Positions 20,446 to 33,200 of a DNA stretch of 64,000 bases are shown in pieces. Where the stretch lies: NCBI RefSeq assembly GCF_905147365.1, contig NC_056415.1, positions 12,542,001 through 12,606,000 of the forward strand, given 5' to 3'. The notes beneath the pieces are model-generated. The model ran no database searches, was not told the DNA's origin, and was given only the letters and a program-made list of their open reading frames with translations. The stretch is from Aricia agestis. Its lineage: Eukaryota > Arthropoda > Insecta > Lepidoptera > Lycaenidae. The position numbers and the translations under genes were made by a program. Position 1 is the first letter of the stretch. Each line of letters opens with the position of its first letter.

Positions 20446-21330
20446 GAGCCAAATTTATCTTACTTTATATTATAAACTAGATGTCCCACGCGGCTTCGCT
20501 CGCGTAAATTATTAGGAATTTTACGGAAATCGTACATTTTTTCGCAACAAAATAGCTTATCTCTCTTCACGTAGTCTACTCTATATCTGTGCCAAATAAC
20601 ATACAAAATTGCTTTAGTAGTTCGTGAGATAAACCCTTGCTAATAATTTTCCGTTTTAACCACATTTCCTCTGTTTCTTCGGTCCTATTAGTTTGCGTGA
20701 TAAAATAGCCTATAGCCTTTTTTGATAAATGAGCTATCTAACACTACATTTTTTTTTATCGGACCAATAGTTCCTATGATTAACGTGTTCAATCAAACAA
20801 ATAAATATTTTTTAAATCGCTTGACAAAATCGAATCTTGATCTAAATGACTATGAAAAGTACCAATGGGTCATAATAGGCTCACAATCATGGGATGCATA
20901 TAACTTTATAAGGTATAATATGGTAGTGATGATGAATGTAATTTGCATAGTAGCATATGCTTTCCGTTTTTAAAGCAATGCAAAGGAGTTCTCTCAGCAC
21001 CTTCCCAATCTAATCATGGTATACATTGGTGCAAAATCTTACTTGTTGATTGCATATGCTTAGACTACTTTCCACGAAACCGAGGTCACCACATGTTTCC
21101 ATATAAATTTTAAGGAGTTCCCTCGATTAGTCATGGCTCCCAGCATCAGATCACCACTTTTGTGAGTATAGTACCAAATTGGGATGACACTTTGTACGCC
21201 AAAAGAAAAATTTTGAAAATCGGTTCACAAACGCGGAGTAATCGTTGAATATAAAAAACGAACATAACACCGCCCCCATTTTGAAAGTTGTAGCCTATGT
21301 GTTATTCTGATGTATAAGCTATATCTTATA

Positions 21331-21628
<298 letters not shown>

Positions 21629-21741
21629 TTATTTTAAAGTTTCATTAAGATACATTCAGTAGTTTTTGCGTGAAAGAGTAACAAACATCCATACATCCAA
21701 ACAAACTTTCGCCTTTATAATATTATAAAGTATATAAAGTA

Positions 21742-22369
21742 CTAGCTGTTGCCCGCGACTTCGTCGGCGTGGACTTCAGTTTATAAAGCGCGATGTCAAC
21801 AAAATTGGTGTCAAAAGTTTATATAAAAAAACCCCGGTACCCCTTAAATCAATACAGCTGTGCAGTGTGCACACAATAAGTATTTCATTTTTTTATATTA
21901 AACTTTATATTTTATGCCAAATTTTAAAGCTTATGTAGCCCCCCAATTACACAACTTTACCCATAAACTATTTATCATTGTAGGTTTAAGGTTACGTCAC
22001 TGCACAGATAAAGTACTGAGTGTTTTAATACCGTAGAATAGATATAACAATCGAAAAAAATCAAAACTTAAATGTAAGATGATACCACCTCTTATAGAAA
22101 GACTTTTGAGCAAGCGTCAGCGCGATATAGAAGACGCACGGCGCCATCTATTATGAATTTTAAGGAACTAACTTAATTTGAACAAATTTACGCATTTTTA
22201 CCCCCCGACAACCCTTTTTTCCAATAAAAAAGTAGCCTTTGTCCTTTCTCAGGCTTTAGACTATCTGTATACAACATTTCATTACAATCGGTTCGGTAGT
22301 TCTGGCGTGAAAGCGAGACAGACAGACAGACAGACAGAGATACTTTCGCATTTATAATATTAGTATGGA
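21742..22369 (-). mobile_element. Helitron-like element, near full length
   Basis: On the + strand it starts CTAGCTGTTGCCCGCGACTT and ends TTTATAATATTAGTATGGA. On the other strand the start is TCCATACTAATATTATAAA and the end is CTAG. (GACA)n lies at 22316-22337. No transposase is encoded. Confidence 0.7.
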
Positions 22370-23838
22370 GTATGGATAAAGTAATAAAGTAGGATTAATT
22401 ATATTATGTTCACTAAACAATGCTGGCATGTCTTGTATGGCAAAAGCCCTTATTAAAATAAGATTTAAAAAAATCTCTTTGTCGCGGGACAGAAAACCGA
22501 CAACAATCGGGGAACGGGCCGCGAAGTGCGAAACATATGCGAACCGGATCCACATTCACGTTTCGCGGAAATTCCGTGGCGTTGCGCGCGGTTCGCGCGC
22601 GAGTGGGTATGGGGCCTATCATATTTTTTTCAATTCTTGTCTCTGGGACTCATATAAGCTATACTCATATATGGCCGTATATAAGCATTGTCTAATAGTA
22701 TATCTCAGATTTAATAAAAAAAAAACCATTTTCAATTTGTCACCTTGATGTCAACAGACTTCAACCATAAATAAAAGAGTATAATTCGTATGTATAGGGC
22801 TGTCACTAAAAAATCTGTCATTTTTCCTAGTATGTGTGTTGTAGTATGTGTAATGTTTTATTTGTTAAAAAAATGTATGATAAAAGCATAATTTCAAAAT
22901 AATATTAGCTCGATGCACTCCTTCAATATATATAAACTTTAACTGTGCAAAATTTCATTCACCTACGTTTCCCCATTTTTCGTCAAAAGGGTTACAAAGT
23001 TTTTGGCTCACGTATTAATATATAGATTCCAATTATTTTACTGGCAGCATTGAGTTTGACAGCTGTCAATGTTTCTGCTGTCTTCGAAAAAGAATATTTT
23101 GAAATTAAATACAGTCACGACTCACGTTACAACAGGAATTACCTAGACAATTAAACGTTTCTTCAATAAATAAAAAATAAACATAATATTATAATACATT
23201 ACATAAGTCTAAAAGTGAAGAAAAATAATCCCCCAAGCTTAATATTTACAAATAAAAGAGGTTAAGTTTAGTAGGGTAGTCTTTACTAATGATAATATTA
23301 TGTGAATGTTTCTGTTACCTAAAGTCTAGAATATTGCCAAGGTGGCGAGGTCTTACATTACAACTAAATAAGAGTACAGTCTCACTAAATGACTCGGAGT
23401 CGCACGTTATATTATGAGATTGATACATAGCAAACTTGTGACGTCACATTTGTTTTATCTCGAAACGGTAATTTTTTTATCGAGAAATTACGGTTTATTT
23501 ATTTTTTAAAAAAGGCTTGCCGGTCCTCTATGACACGACAGTCTTTAGTCAGTTCTGACTAAATCTGATAAATCAGTCTTATTGCTGCCTTAAAACTGTC
23601 GCCCTAAGGATTTATTTGACAGCGATCTATATGTATTCAAATACATAATATTACTAAACCCACAATATATTACCAATACGTAATATTATGTGATATCACA
23701 AGATGCGTTTTTATTGAGTCACATTAAGAATGGACTGAGCATGACCCCTGTGTTTTATTCTCTTCTTACAAAGTAAACAAATGAGAAAACGATTTATAAG
23801 CTCAATGTATAAAATGTCAATTTGATTATAATTGGTGA
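22370..23838. other. Non-coding stretch downstream of GOPC
   Basis: 22512-22620 is a GC-rich repeat fragment (GGGCCGCGAAGTGCG ... GTGGGTATGGGGCC). 22900-23025 is a fragment that reads like the inside of a Helitron. No gene was seen. Confidence 0.4.
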
Positions 23839-23844
23839 TTTATT
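23839..23844 (-). terminator. Candidate poly-A signal of GOPC
   Basis: AATAAA on the minus strand, 256 bp after the stop codon and the first exact match downstream. It would give a 3' UTR of about 280 bases. Confidence 0.45.
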
Positions 23845-24099
23845 TATCTATTATTATTGTAGTCATACTCATCGTAGCTTGTCCTTTTCACACTCGATTA
23901 AGATGCTGCAGTGTTTTCGCAATTGTGCAATAGGAGTGCGATAGCTTTGAATTCATAAGCGAGTGACAAAGACACGCCATTATGGGCAGTATAATACGCA
24001 ATTCTACGCACAGTATAATAAGCGACCGAAATTAAGTAGACTGTTAAGTTTCGGCTGTGACATTTAGCTTATAAATCGCATTTTACTGTTGCCCTGCGG

Positions 24100-24211
24100 T
24101 TAGACAGGGGTGCCGAAGTCCGGGTCGCCGTGTCCGGGCAGCAGGCGGGAGGCGGGGAAGGGCGTGGCCGGCGGGGGCTCCGCCTCCGTCACGCGTCGAG
24201 CTGAACCTATC
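24100..24211 (-). CDS. GOPC last exon
   Basis: The acceptor TATATTTTTAG restores an Arg codon with exon k. It codes for IGSARRVTEAEPPPATPFPA and ends in DFGTPV, then TAA at 24100-24102. GC-rich coding sequence in an AT-rich setting. Confidence 0.78.
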
Positions 24212-27200
24212 CTAAAAATATAACGTTTGTATTGTTTTTTAATAACCTGTTAATGGAATATACGAAGAACAGACAATATTAAAAAAAGAAAGACAATTAA
24301 GTGCCCTATTCTAGTGAAAAGAAAGAGTTCAGTCAAGTAATACTAATTTAGCTTTATTTAATAATTAACATCATATTTTTAGATACACTTCAGATGGGTC
24401 AACTTTAAGGGCCAACGCTAAAACACGCGCGGGCGCAAGCTCGCGTGTGTATTTAAATGAAAAACAATATGGGCAGTGTCGTCGCCCGCGGCATCACTCC
24501 GTCGCACGCGCCTGTGCTGCCCATACTATTTTTCATTTATACACACGCGAGCGTGCGCCCGCACGAGTTTTAGTGTTGCCCCTAAACGTGCAATGTGATG
24601 TATGTAAGTGTAACAATAAATAAACTGATCGATCGATCTTACCGAAAACCTTTAGTGTCTCTCCTCAATCGGGAGTCTCCGTTTAGTTTGGGCGGTTTGA
24701 GGACATTTCTCGTGGCGGTGGCGTTGTTTTGGGGCGTTTGTACTAGCGGCTCGTCCGACGTCGATACGAGGTCCGCTACGGGCACGCTCGCTGCTTTCAA
24801 CTCGGATGTCGGCGTATCGTTAGCGCTTTGCGAGTTGGAGGAGTCTATACCGTTGTCTAGGGCGATGGATGCTGAAAAATAAAAAACCGCATTTCTATAT
24901 GGAGCAACAAATATCGCGAGTAACGGCAAAAGGTACTTGCGTCCTACCGCAACGATTTAAGGCAGAGGCCTTAGCTGTATAAAAATCAATGGAAGAACTT
25001 TAAAAGGATAATTGGGAAGCGAGGCTGAGCAAGAGAGCTTAGAAATAAGAATCTAAAATTTTGACGTGGGAGAGCCATGCTTCGGCACGAATGGGCCGGC
25101 TCGACCGGAGAGATACCACGTCCTCACAGAAAGCCGGCGTGAAACAGCGCTTCCGCTGTGTTTCGCCGAGTAAGTGAGTTTACCGGAGGCCCAATCCCCT
25201 ACCCTTTTCCTTTCCCTACCCACCCCTATGTTCTTCCGTACCCTCCCCTATTCCCTTCCCTACCCTCCCCTATTACCCCTTAGAAGGCCGGCAACGCACC
25301 TGCAGTTCTTCTGATGCTGCGAGTGTCCATGGGCGACGGAAGTTGCTTTCCATCAGGTGACCCGTTTGCTCGTTTGCCCCCTTATTTCATTAAAAAAAAA
25401 ATAAAAAAAAAAAATATCATAGAATCAGAATTGGTTCATGCAAATATCAAGCTTTCACTATGTTTTATGGAATTTAGTATTCTGTCAGCTTAAAAACACT
25501 ACTAATTATAAGTTGATTAACCGATTCAGTGCGGATGACACGGGAGCCGTGTCATACATGTTTTTAACGTGTGGCGTATGACACGTGAGCCGTGTCATTT
25601 AAAAAACGCTTGTATCTCCCTCAAATTACACTTTAGAAGGTTCTACTCTAAACAAAATCATCTTAATTTTCCACGTAGAACAAGCCTATAGGCTTAGCCT
25701 CTGAATATTCTGTGAATTGAAAAAAAAGTAGGAGCCGTCAACCTTTTTTAAACGGTGCGGATTACATGGCAGCTGCGTCTTATGGGTTTTTAACGTGTGG
25801 CGTATGACACGTGAGCCGTGTCATTTAGAAAGCAATTGTATCTCCCTCAAATTACACTTTAGAAGGTTCTACTCCGAACAAAACCGTCTTAATTTTCCAC
25901 GTAAAACAAGCGTATAGGTTTCGTTTCTGTATATTCTGGGAATTGAAAAAAGTAGGGGCTGTCTTCTTTTTTAGCCCGGCCGTACGCCCGCCGGACCCCC
26001 GCCGGAACGCACTCTGTTCATACATTTTGTTGTGGACCCCGCATACTATCAGAATTCTGACGTATCAAAATGTATTTTTCTGATCAGAAATTCGAATAAT
26101 GTGCGGTCGGGCTTTTTAGTAGTAAACTTTTAAGAAAATAAAGAAGTAATATTGGGAGCCCATATTATTCTATATTATTTTAGACTTTCAATTTCTCGCA
26201 TTTTTTTTAAACAATAATGTAGAAAAATACTTGCGTTGACATCAAAGTATTACTGATCCACTAACGATTTTGTTTTAATCTAAGTTGTTTCTTTCGAAAA
26301 TATTTCTAACTACCTGTTTTCGCAAACTTCCTCATCCAATATCAATAAAACGTTTCCCTGCGGTTAAAAGTGGTATTGTACCTATAAGCTTTATAACTGG
26401 AACCCAATTATCGTGTTTATAAAATTTATCGAAAATCGCTATAATATTATATCGAGAAAATAATAGTTTTTATGTATGGAATTGGCTAGTTCATATATTT
26501 TTTTTATTTCCTCATGGTTCCCATCATCAGACCACCACTTTTGTGATTATGGTACCAACTCGGAACCGGATCAATCGGAACAAATACCCCATACAACAAA
26601 AGAAAAATTATGAAAATCGGTTCACAAACGGCGGAGTAATCGTTGAACACACATAAAAAAATATCCATAGCCGAACGTATAGCCTACTCCTTTTTGGAAG
26701 TCGGTTAAAAAACTTAACAACGAACTTCTTTTAAGGCGGGGATTAATCTCAATCCAAAACGATAACCTTGCACACAACCGAATACCAAGCGTATACGCAT
26801 CGCAATAAGATTCATTTTAGCTTAGCATAAAACTGTTCTTGCATAAAGCGGATTTTGTCTATTTTTCATGTTTTTTTTAAATATCTTTGGAAATAAACAT
26901 TAAGAAACAAAACTGTTCAGTTAAAGAGATTTTAATATAGATTTACTAACAATTTATTCAAATAAAATGTATAATTATCATAGTTAATACTTATATTTCA
27001 ATGAAATAGATTTTTATCGGAGGTGAGTTTGTAAATTAATTACAGCCAAAGTATTACGTTTTATTAAAATGTTTATGGTTTAAGGTATTTTAAATATTGT
27101 GCTTTATATCTCATATTTTTAACACTTCGTTAGTATATTGGAACTAGGTAAACCGGGAGTCACGGAATAACAAATTGGGGTTTATCCTCGCCTTAATGTA

Positions 27201-30200
27201 TTTACGAACGTATAATTTACATCGGAAACCCAGATCTATCATTTTTCTAGCTTTGAAACCTAGAAAAGGTTTGCAACATCTGAATAAAAAAATCGCTTAC
27301 CTGCCATTTTCAAGTTAAAACTTAGTAAAACTACTCGAAATCGACTCAAAACAACGTACCCTTTCGTTAACATCAATGGTTTGGGTTCAATTAAATAAAT
27401 CAAGGTAATAAACACGTAAAAACCAAGAAAAACAATAAACCTTTTTGAACGTGGCGGGGGGGACACGGTAGCCGTGTCATCTACTTCTATGGCGTATGAC
27501 ACGGCTCACGTGTCACGAGAAAATTGTATGCCACCACGACTGAAAGTCTTCAAAAAGGTGCGCCGCATTGAATCGGTTAAATATTGACATAAAATAATCG
27601 CTGCAAAATAAAAACGTACTGTGATCTATGTTGTTGTTGCAGTTGTTTGCCTCTCGCGTGTGGTGCGTCACATCCGGCGACACGTCTTGTCGCGGCACGT
27701 TGTCGCTCATATTCTGCACCATATTGTTGAGACTGTGAGAGTTATGCGTCACGTTCTGTGACGTATAGTTCGACAAATTCTGCGCTATGTTGTTTGACAT
27801 ACTCTGCGTCATATTGTTTGACATAGTCTGCGGCATGTTGTTCGACATACTCTGAGGCATGTTGTTTGACATATTCTGCGTCGTGTTGTTTGTCATATTG
27901 TGGGAATTTTGCATCACGTTTTGAGACACATTCTGCATCAAATTGTTTGTCATATTCTGGGCTAAGTTATTAGATATGTTGTGTGACATGTTGCCGGTGA
28001 TATTCTGCGTGATGTTGCTGGCCATGTTCTGCAACGTATTGTGGGGGGTGTCGGACATGTCGTGCGTCATGTCGGTCGCGTCGAGCGCGGTGTCCGGCGG
28101 CTCGTCGGAGGAGGGCGCGTCAGGCGATATGGCGCAGTACGCTCCTTTCGTTCTCCAATCCTTAGAAAGAAATTTCCGAAAATATTATTTTATTACATGG
28201 TTTGTACGATAACCACTTCATGGCTCATACTATATGGTATGTAGTCATGGACTATGGACATTTTGGCATTCATATTATTTGTATGGACATATTATTATCC
28301 TGTTACCTTTTCACACTTAAACCTCTGCACCGATTTTTCCCTGAAAGAGACATGCGAGTCCCAGGACAGGTCATACCTGCGGCTTCCTCTTCTTCTTGAG
28401 CTGCGGTCGGGGCGCGTGCACGGGCGTGGACACCGGCGACGCGGACGAGTACACAGACACCCCCGACGCCGCCGACACAGCTGACACCGGCGCCATCTGT
28501 ATATCGGGGAATGATGATGATGGAGGCGTGTTCTGTCGAGGGTCACCATTGTGGGAATATGGGTGGTGGCCACAAAGGAAGATCTCCCAACCGAGCGAGG
28601 TGTTATGCTCGGTCAGGCCGAAGCCCACGTGATACTGTTACGGATACGGACACGTAGTGCCATCTAGCTTCAAACCAGCGAAACTTACTAATCTTAAATT
28701 TAATATACCTAGCGGAATAGAGAAATAAAGGCCTGAGCAAGAGAGATAACACTGCGTGGTAAAAAGGGACGTGTGATACATGACAGCAGCACTCTTTTTT
28801 TGACGTCCAATCGGCACGTGCCGCACGTTGACAATTTAATCTCATAGAAATCATGTTCAACCATGCTTGTGTAAGTTTATACGTACACATAATATTTTTA
28901 CACACAGATGAAACCAATTTCGGTTTCGTTTGACAGCTCGAGATTATTGCTCTATTCCGCTAGGTATATTAACTTTATGGCTACGACCTAGGATAGTGAT
29001 AGTGCTTAGTGTTTGGACCTAGTGCTTTGTGTGACCTAGTGTTAGTGAATAAAGTCTTTAAGAGTGTCAGCAGGTCTTTCTCTCATTGTGGGTACCGCCA
29101 CAAGGCTATTTGAATTTTTATTTTATTTCAAATGAATTAGTCCTCAGATTATGAATTCAGAGAGCGATAAATGATAACACCGCAGGGTTCCTTTTTGTTT
29201 TACGAATAGAGGTAACACCATTGTGGATTATAATTTATAAATGTTGCAATGTATTATTTGTATATTATGACTTGTGCTTAAGTTTCTGAAGTTATTTGTC
29301 AGGATCTATTCAAAAGAGTTATTGATTTTTTGAATTAATATTTTGACATCAGCCAATCAAAAGTCGTAGTAAATAAATAAACTGCTATAAAAACTCGCCA
29401 CAAGAACGTTTGACATGGCAACAATGGCACGACATTATACCTCTAGGCGCGCCTCAATCTTAATGGAGTCGTCGTCCATGTCCAGTATGGCGAGGTTGTT
29501 GCGCACCGCGCTGTACTCCGCGTACCCGTCGCCTATTGAACCTCTTCTGAAATAGGACATCAGTTACTTATAAAATATTTCCATTTCCATTGTGCTATCA
29601 ACTATTTAATTACAAGGCATGCTGTCTTCGTCTGATATATTCGAAAAGTTACATGATACACTAAACGATGATTATTTGTTTTATCATAGACAAGTTTTAC
29701 TTACACTTGTTTAATGTATGCGAGAATAATTATGATTTTTGACGTCTTAGACTGCATCAAACTGTTATAGGATTGTGGTTACATTTGTTCCCGTGCAAAT
29801 CTGCTGAGGTTGACTCACATGTCTTCCCTCACAGATGTCCTTCTCAATTTTTATCTCTTTCACACTGTGTTATATCTTCATTCATTCATAATATTATTAT
29901 GTGTTCCCTATCACCTTTTGTCTCTTTCATGTGTGTTATGTTTTGTCTCTATCTTGGTATATTATATTGTCTCACTCTAATTAATAATATTTTGTATTTA
30001 TAGCCGTACGTTTTGTAAATAAATTACGCACTTCTGATCCTACAGTCGAGTATCATTTATCTCTTGTACCAAACAGGATTATACATATTAGTTTTAAATC
30101 GTAAAATCTAATCAATTATTATTCATGTACCTGTGCGTGTAGTCTGGCGTGCGCGGCGCGGTGGGCGTGGCGCCGGAGCCGTCCGCCTCCTCGCCGTAAG

Positions 30201-33200
30201 ACCCCTCCTCCGGGTACAACGGAAACCTGCACACATTAAATATACATATTAACGTGGCAACGCGAAACACTATATTATTATTAACAATGTTAAAAGGTGA
30301 CTTTATAAGAATCAAAAATTTCATCAATGAATTAATTATAAATTATATCGCGTTTATTTTTCATACATTTTTTAATCCGCTTTCAAAGCGTTTGCATTAA
30401 TCGTAAGTTATACATATTTGTGATAATTTAACTAAGGAGATAATTTTTTAACGGTTAAATTATTAATGAAATATACAGGTCATGCAGCCCACGAAAAAAA
30501 GAATTGAATTTTGATGGACCTTACGTGACACTAGCGCCTCTAGTGGCAAATTTACACGTGATTTAGCGACGTGGCCTCCCTCTTACCGGTAATTATCCTC
30601 TGACATGCGGTCGTCGTCGTCGGTGGCTATGAATTGTACGCAGAGCGCGCAGTCCCCCTTCACGCTCTGCAGCGCCTGCACCGCCTCCTTGTGGCACGCC
30701 TACAAATACATGCCACACTAAGTTTAAAACTTCGGGGCCCTAAAGTAACGTTCGCTTGATGTATGTAAGACTTCTTCGCTGATGCGTAACGTCAACTGGA
30801 TCGAACAAAATACGAAGTTGATTTAACCTATCAATCCCCAAGCGGCACCAGGCTGTCGCATAACAATTGAAAATATATTATGTCTGCTATTCCCACGATC
30901 GAGGTATTACTAGGAGTACACAATGGAGAAGGCTCTTATTGGTTCCCACAAAATTCCTTACTTACGTGGGCCGCACAAAATGTCTAGCAGGTAGTACAAT
31001 TCAGTATTAAAATTGAAAGCCCTACTGTATAGTGAGAGGTAAGATACTTCACCTGCGTGAGATCACAGTCGTCGATGGCGAGAATGGCGTCGCCGACGTA
31101 CAGCTGGCCGGTGAGCGCCGCCGGCCCGCCCGCCTCCAGCTCCGAGATCAGGATCGGCACGCCGTGCTCGCGACCACCCTGAACACAACTTTCCTTTAAC
31201 TTTCCAAGCATTGCTAGACTCACACAATCACACATATTGATAAAGTAGCAGTTGATGCATACTGATCAATTTCGTGAATGGTACAAGAACTCTGAATTTT
31301 ATGAATGCATCTACGTCATTGCGAATCTTTGACACATTGAAAATTTTTATAAACGTTGGTTGCCAGAGGCGGCGTAAGGCGTGGGCGATGCAGTGTGCAC
31401 TGTGCACCACCTACGGCCTTACGATCCTAGGAGCCTCGCGCCCCTTGGACCACGATGTTTTTTTTTTGGATTGACAAGTTTTGATAATAATATAATAATC
31501 TAACCTAAACATCTGGCACATTACCGTGACGGAGATGCCGAGGCCGAGGTGCGGGGAGCGGCGCACGCACACGGTGCGGGGGCGGGAGCGCGCGGCGGGC
31601 GGCGGGCGCGCGGGCCGCGGCGACAGACCGCGACACACGCGCACTAGCGTCTTGTGACGCTGCAGCAGGATCTCCGCCTCCACCTGATACAAATTTATTT
31701 TGTCACAAACACATGTCCTTTAATATTGACTCCTAATAGCGACTTGCTTAACTTTCGAGACTTCACAGTATGAAAACACTACTGACTAGACTATAATCAA
31801 TAATTATTATTATAGGCAGTTTTTGGTATACCAAACACAATCTACATTCTACAATCTCCATTTCTTGTTTATAACATTTGTATGGCAGTAGAAACTTGTT
31901 ACATCATAGTTTTGTTACCCTGTATTGTTGTCAATATAGGGAAGATCTGAAATATACTCTAAAGGAATCTCCTTACCTGTGCCCACAGCGAGTCCCTCAA
32001 CTCGGAGCGCATGTCTCTGCCGAGCAGCTGGAGCTGCTGTATCCGTCCCGCCAACTCCTTGTCCAGGTATTTTGTTGCTAATCTGGAAATAAGGATTATT
32101 CTTATTCGTCAAGCCTGAACTGTGATATGTTGACTATGAATCTAAAGTCTGATTTACAATTAATGCAGCAGCAGACGCAAGCATAACTGGATTCAAACAT
32201 ATTTTTATATTATTGTAAGCAATTTTCAATCTTGAGCAACATCTAGTATTCTATTCAATACAACGTTAGCGGAACCCAGTTATACATTTATAGTTGGCGC
32301 AAGCCTCTGGCCACTGCTGGGCTGTATTGAAACATGTTTATAAATTGCTCGATGCGGTATATTAATGTATTTTCTTGATACAATGCAGATCCAACACCGT
32401 TATCCAGTAATACCCTGTACCGTATCCATGTTTAAGCTGGTATGAGTGTACCTGGCACCGAACAGCTCGGAGTGTAACGCCAGCACGGTCTCGCGCAGCG
32501 CCGCGTTCTCCCGCGCGAGCTGCGCCGCCTCCGTCCGCGCCCGCACGCTCTCAGCCACGTTGGAGATCATGTCGCCGTCTCTACACGCTACTGCAACAAG
32601 TACACAGATGATAATATTATTATGCAATGTAATACGACTTTTCCACGTTGGCCCATGATGCACCAATAAAAGCGATTATGAACGGCAAGAGAAGAGGTGC
32701 CATCGACGTTTAATCATAATATGTAACTGCCACGATTGATGTCGATTGTCTAGTAGATACTCTATGTCAGGGCCCAGAGGTCACCAACTAGTTTCGCTCG
32801 GGTTCCATATTAAGAAATGAAATGACCTTCGCGGTTCACACATAAAAACAACAAAAAATAAAGGTAATTACGGAATTTACATCAATGAGAATAGTGTCAA
32901 TTTTTGTAGCTAATTATCACTCAGAAGTGAAATATTGGTGCAAACTGCAAGCTATTGACATTAAATCCTGGAGATGTTCATCAGTAAGTCAAGACCGAAA
33001 TTTATTTTTAACGAAGTTCATCTTCTAAAATGTTCGGTCCGCACACAATGGGTCGGCGGTCCGCCATTTGGTGACCCTTGCTCTATGCTATACAACAATC
33101 TATACTATAATATTATAAAGCGGAAGAGTTTGTTAGTTTGTTTGTTTGTTTGTTTGTTTGAACGCGCTAATCTCAGGAACTACTGGTCCGATTTGAAAAA

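Noticed and set aside
25531..25975. Possible CRISPR-like array (repeated CGTGTCAT blocks)
   Set aside because: Only two long tandem units in a eukaryotic transposon; no short repeats with unique spacers.
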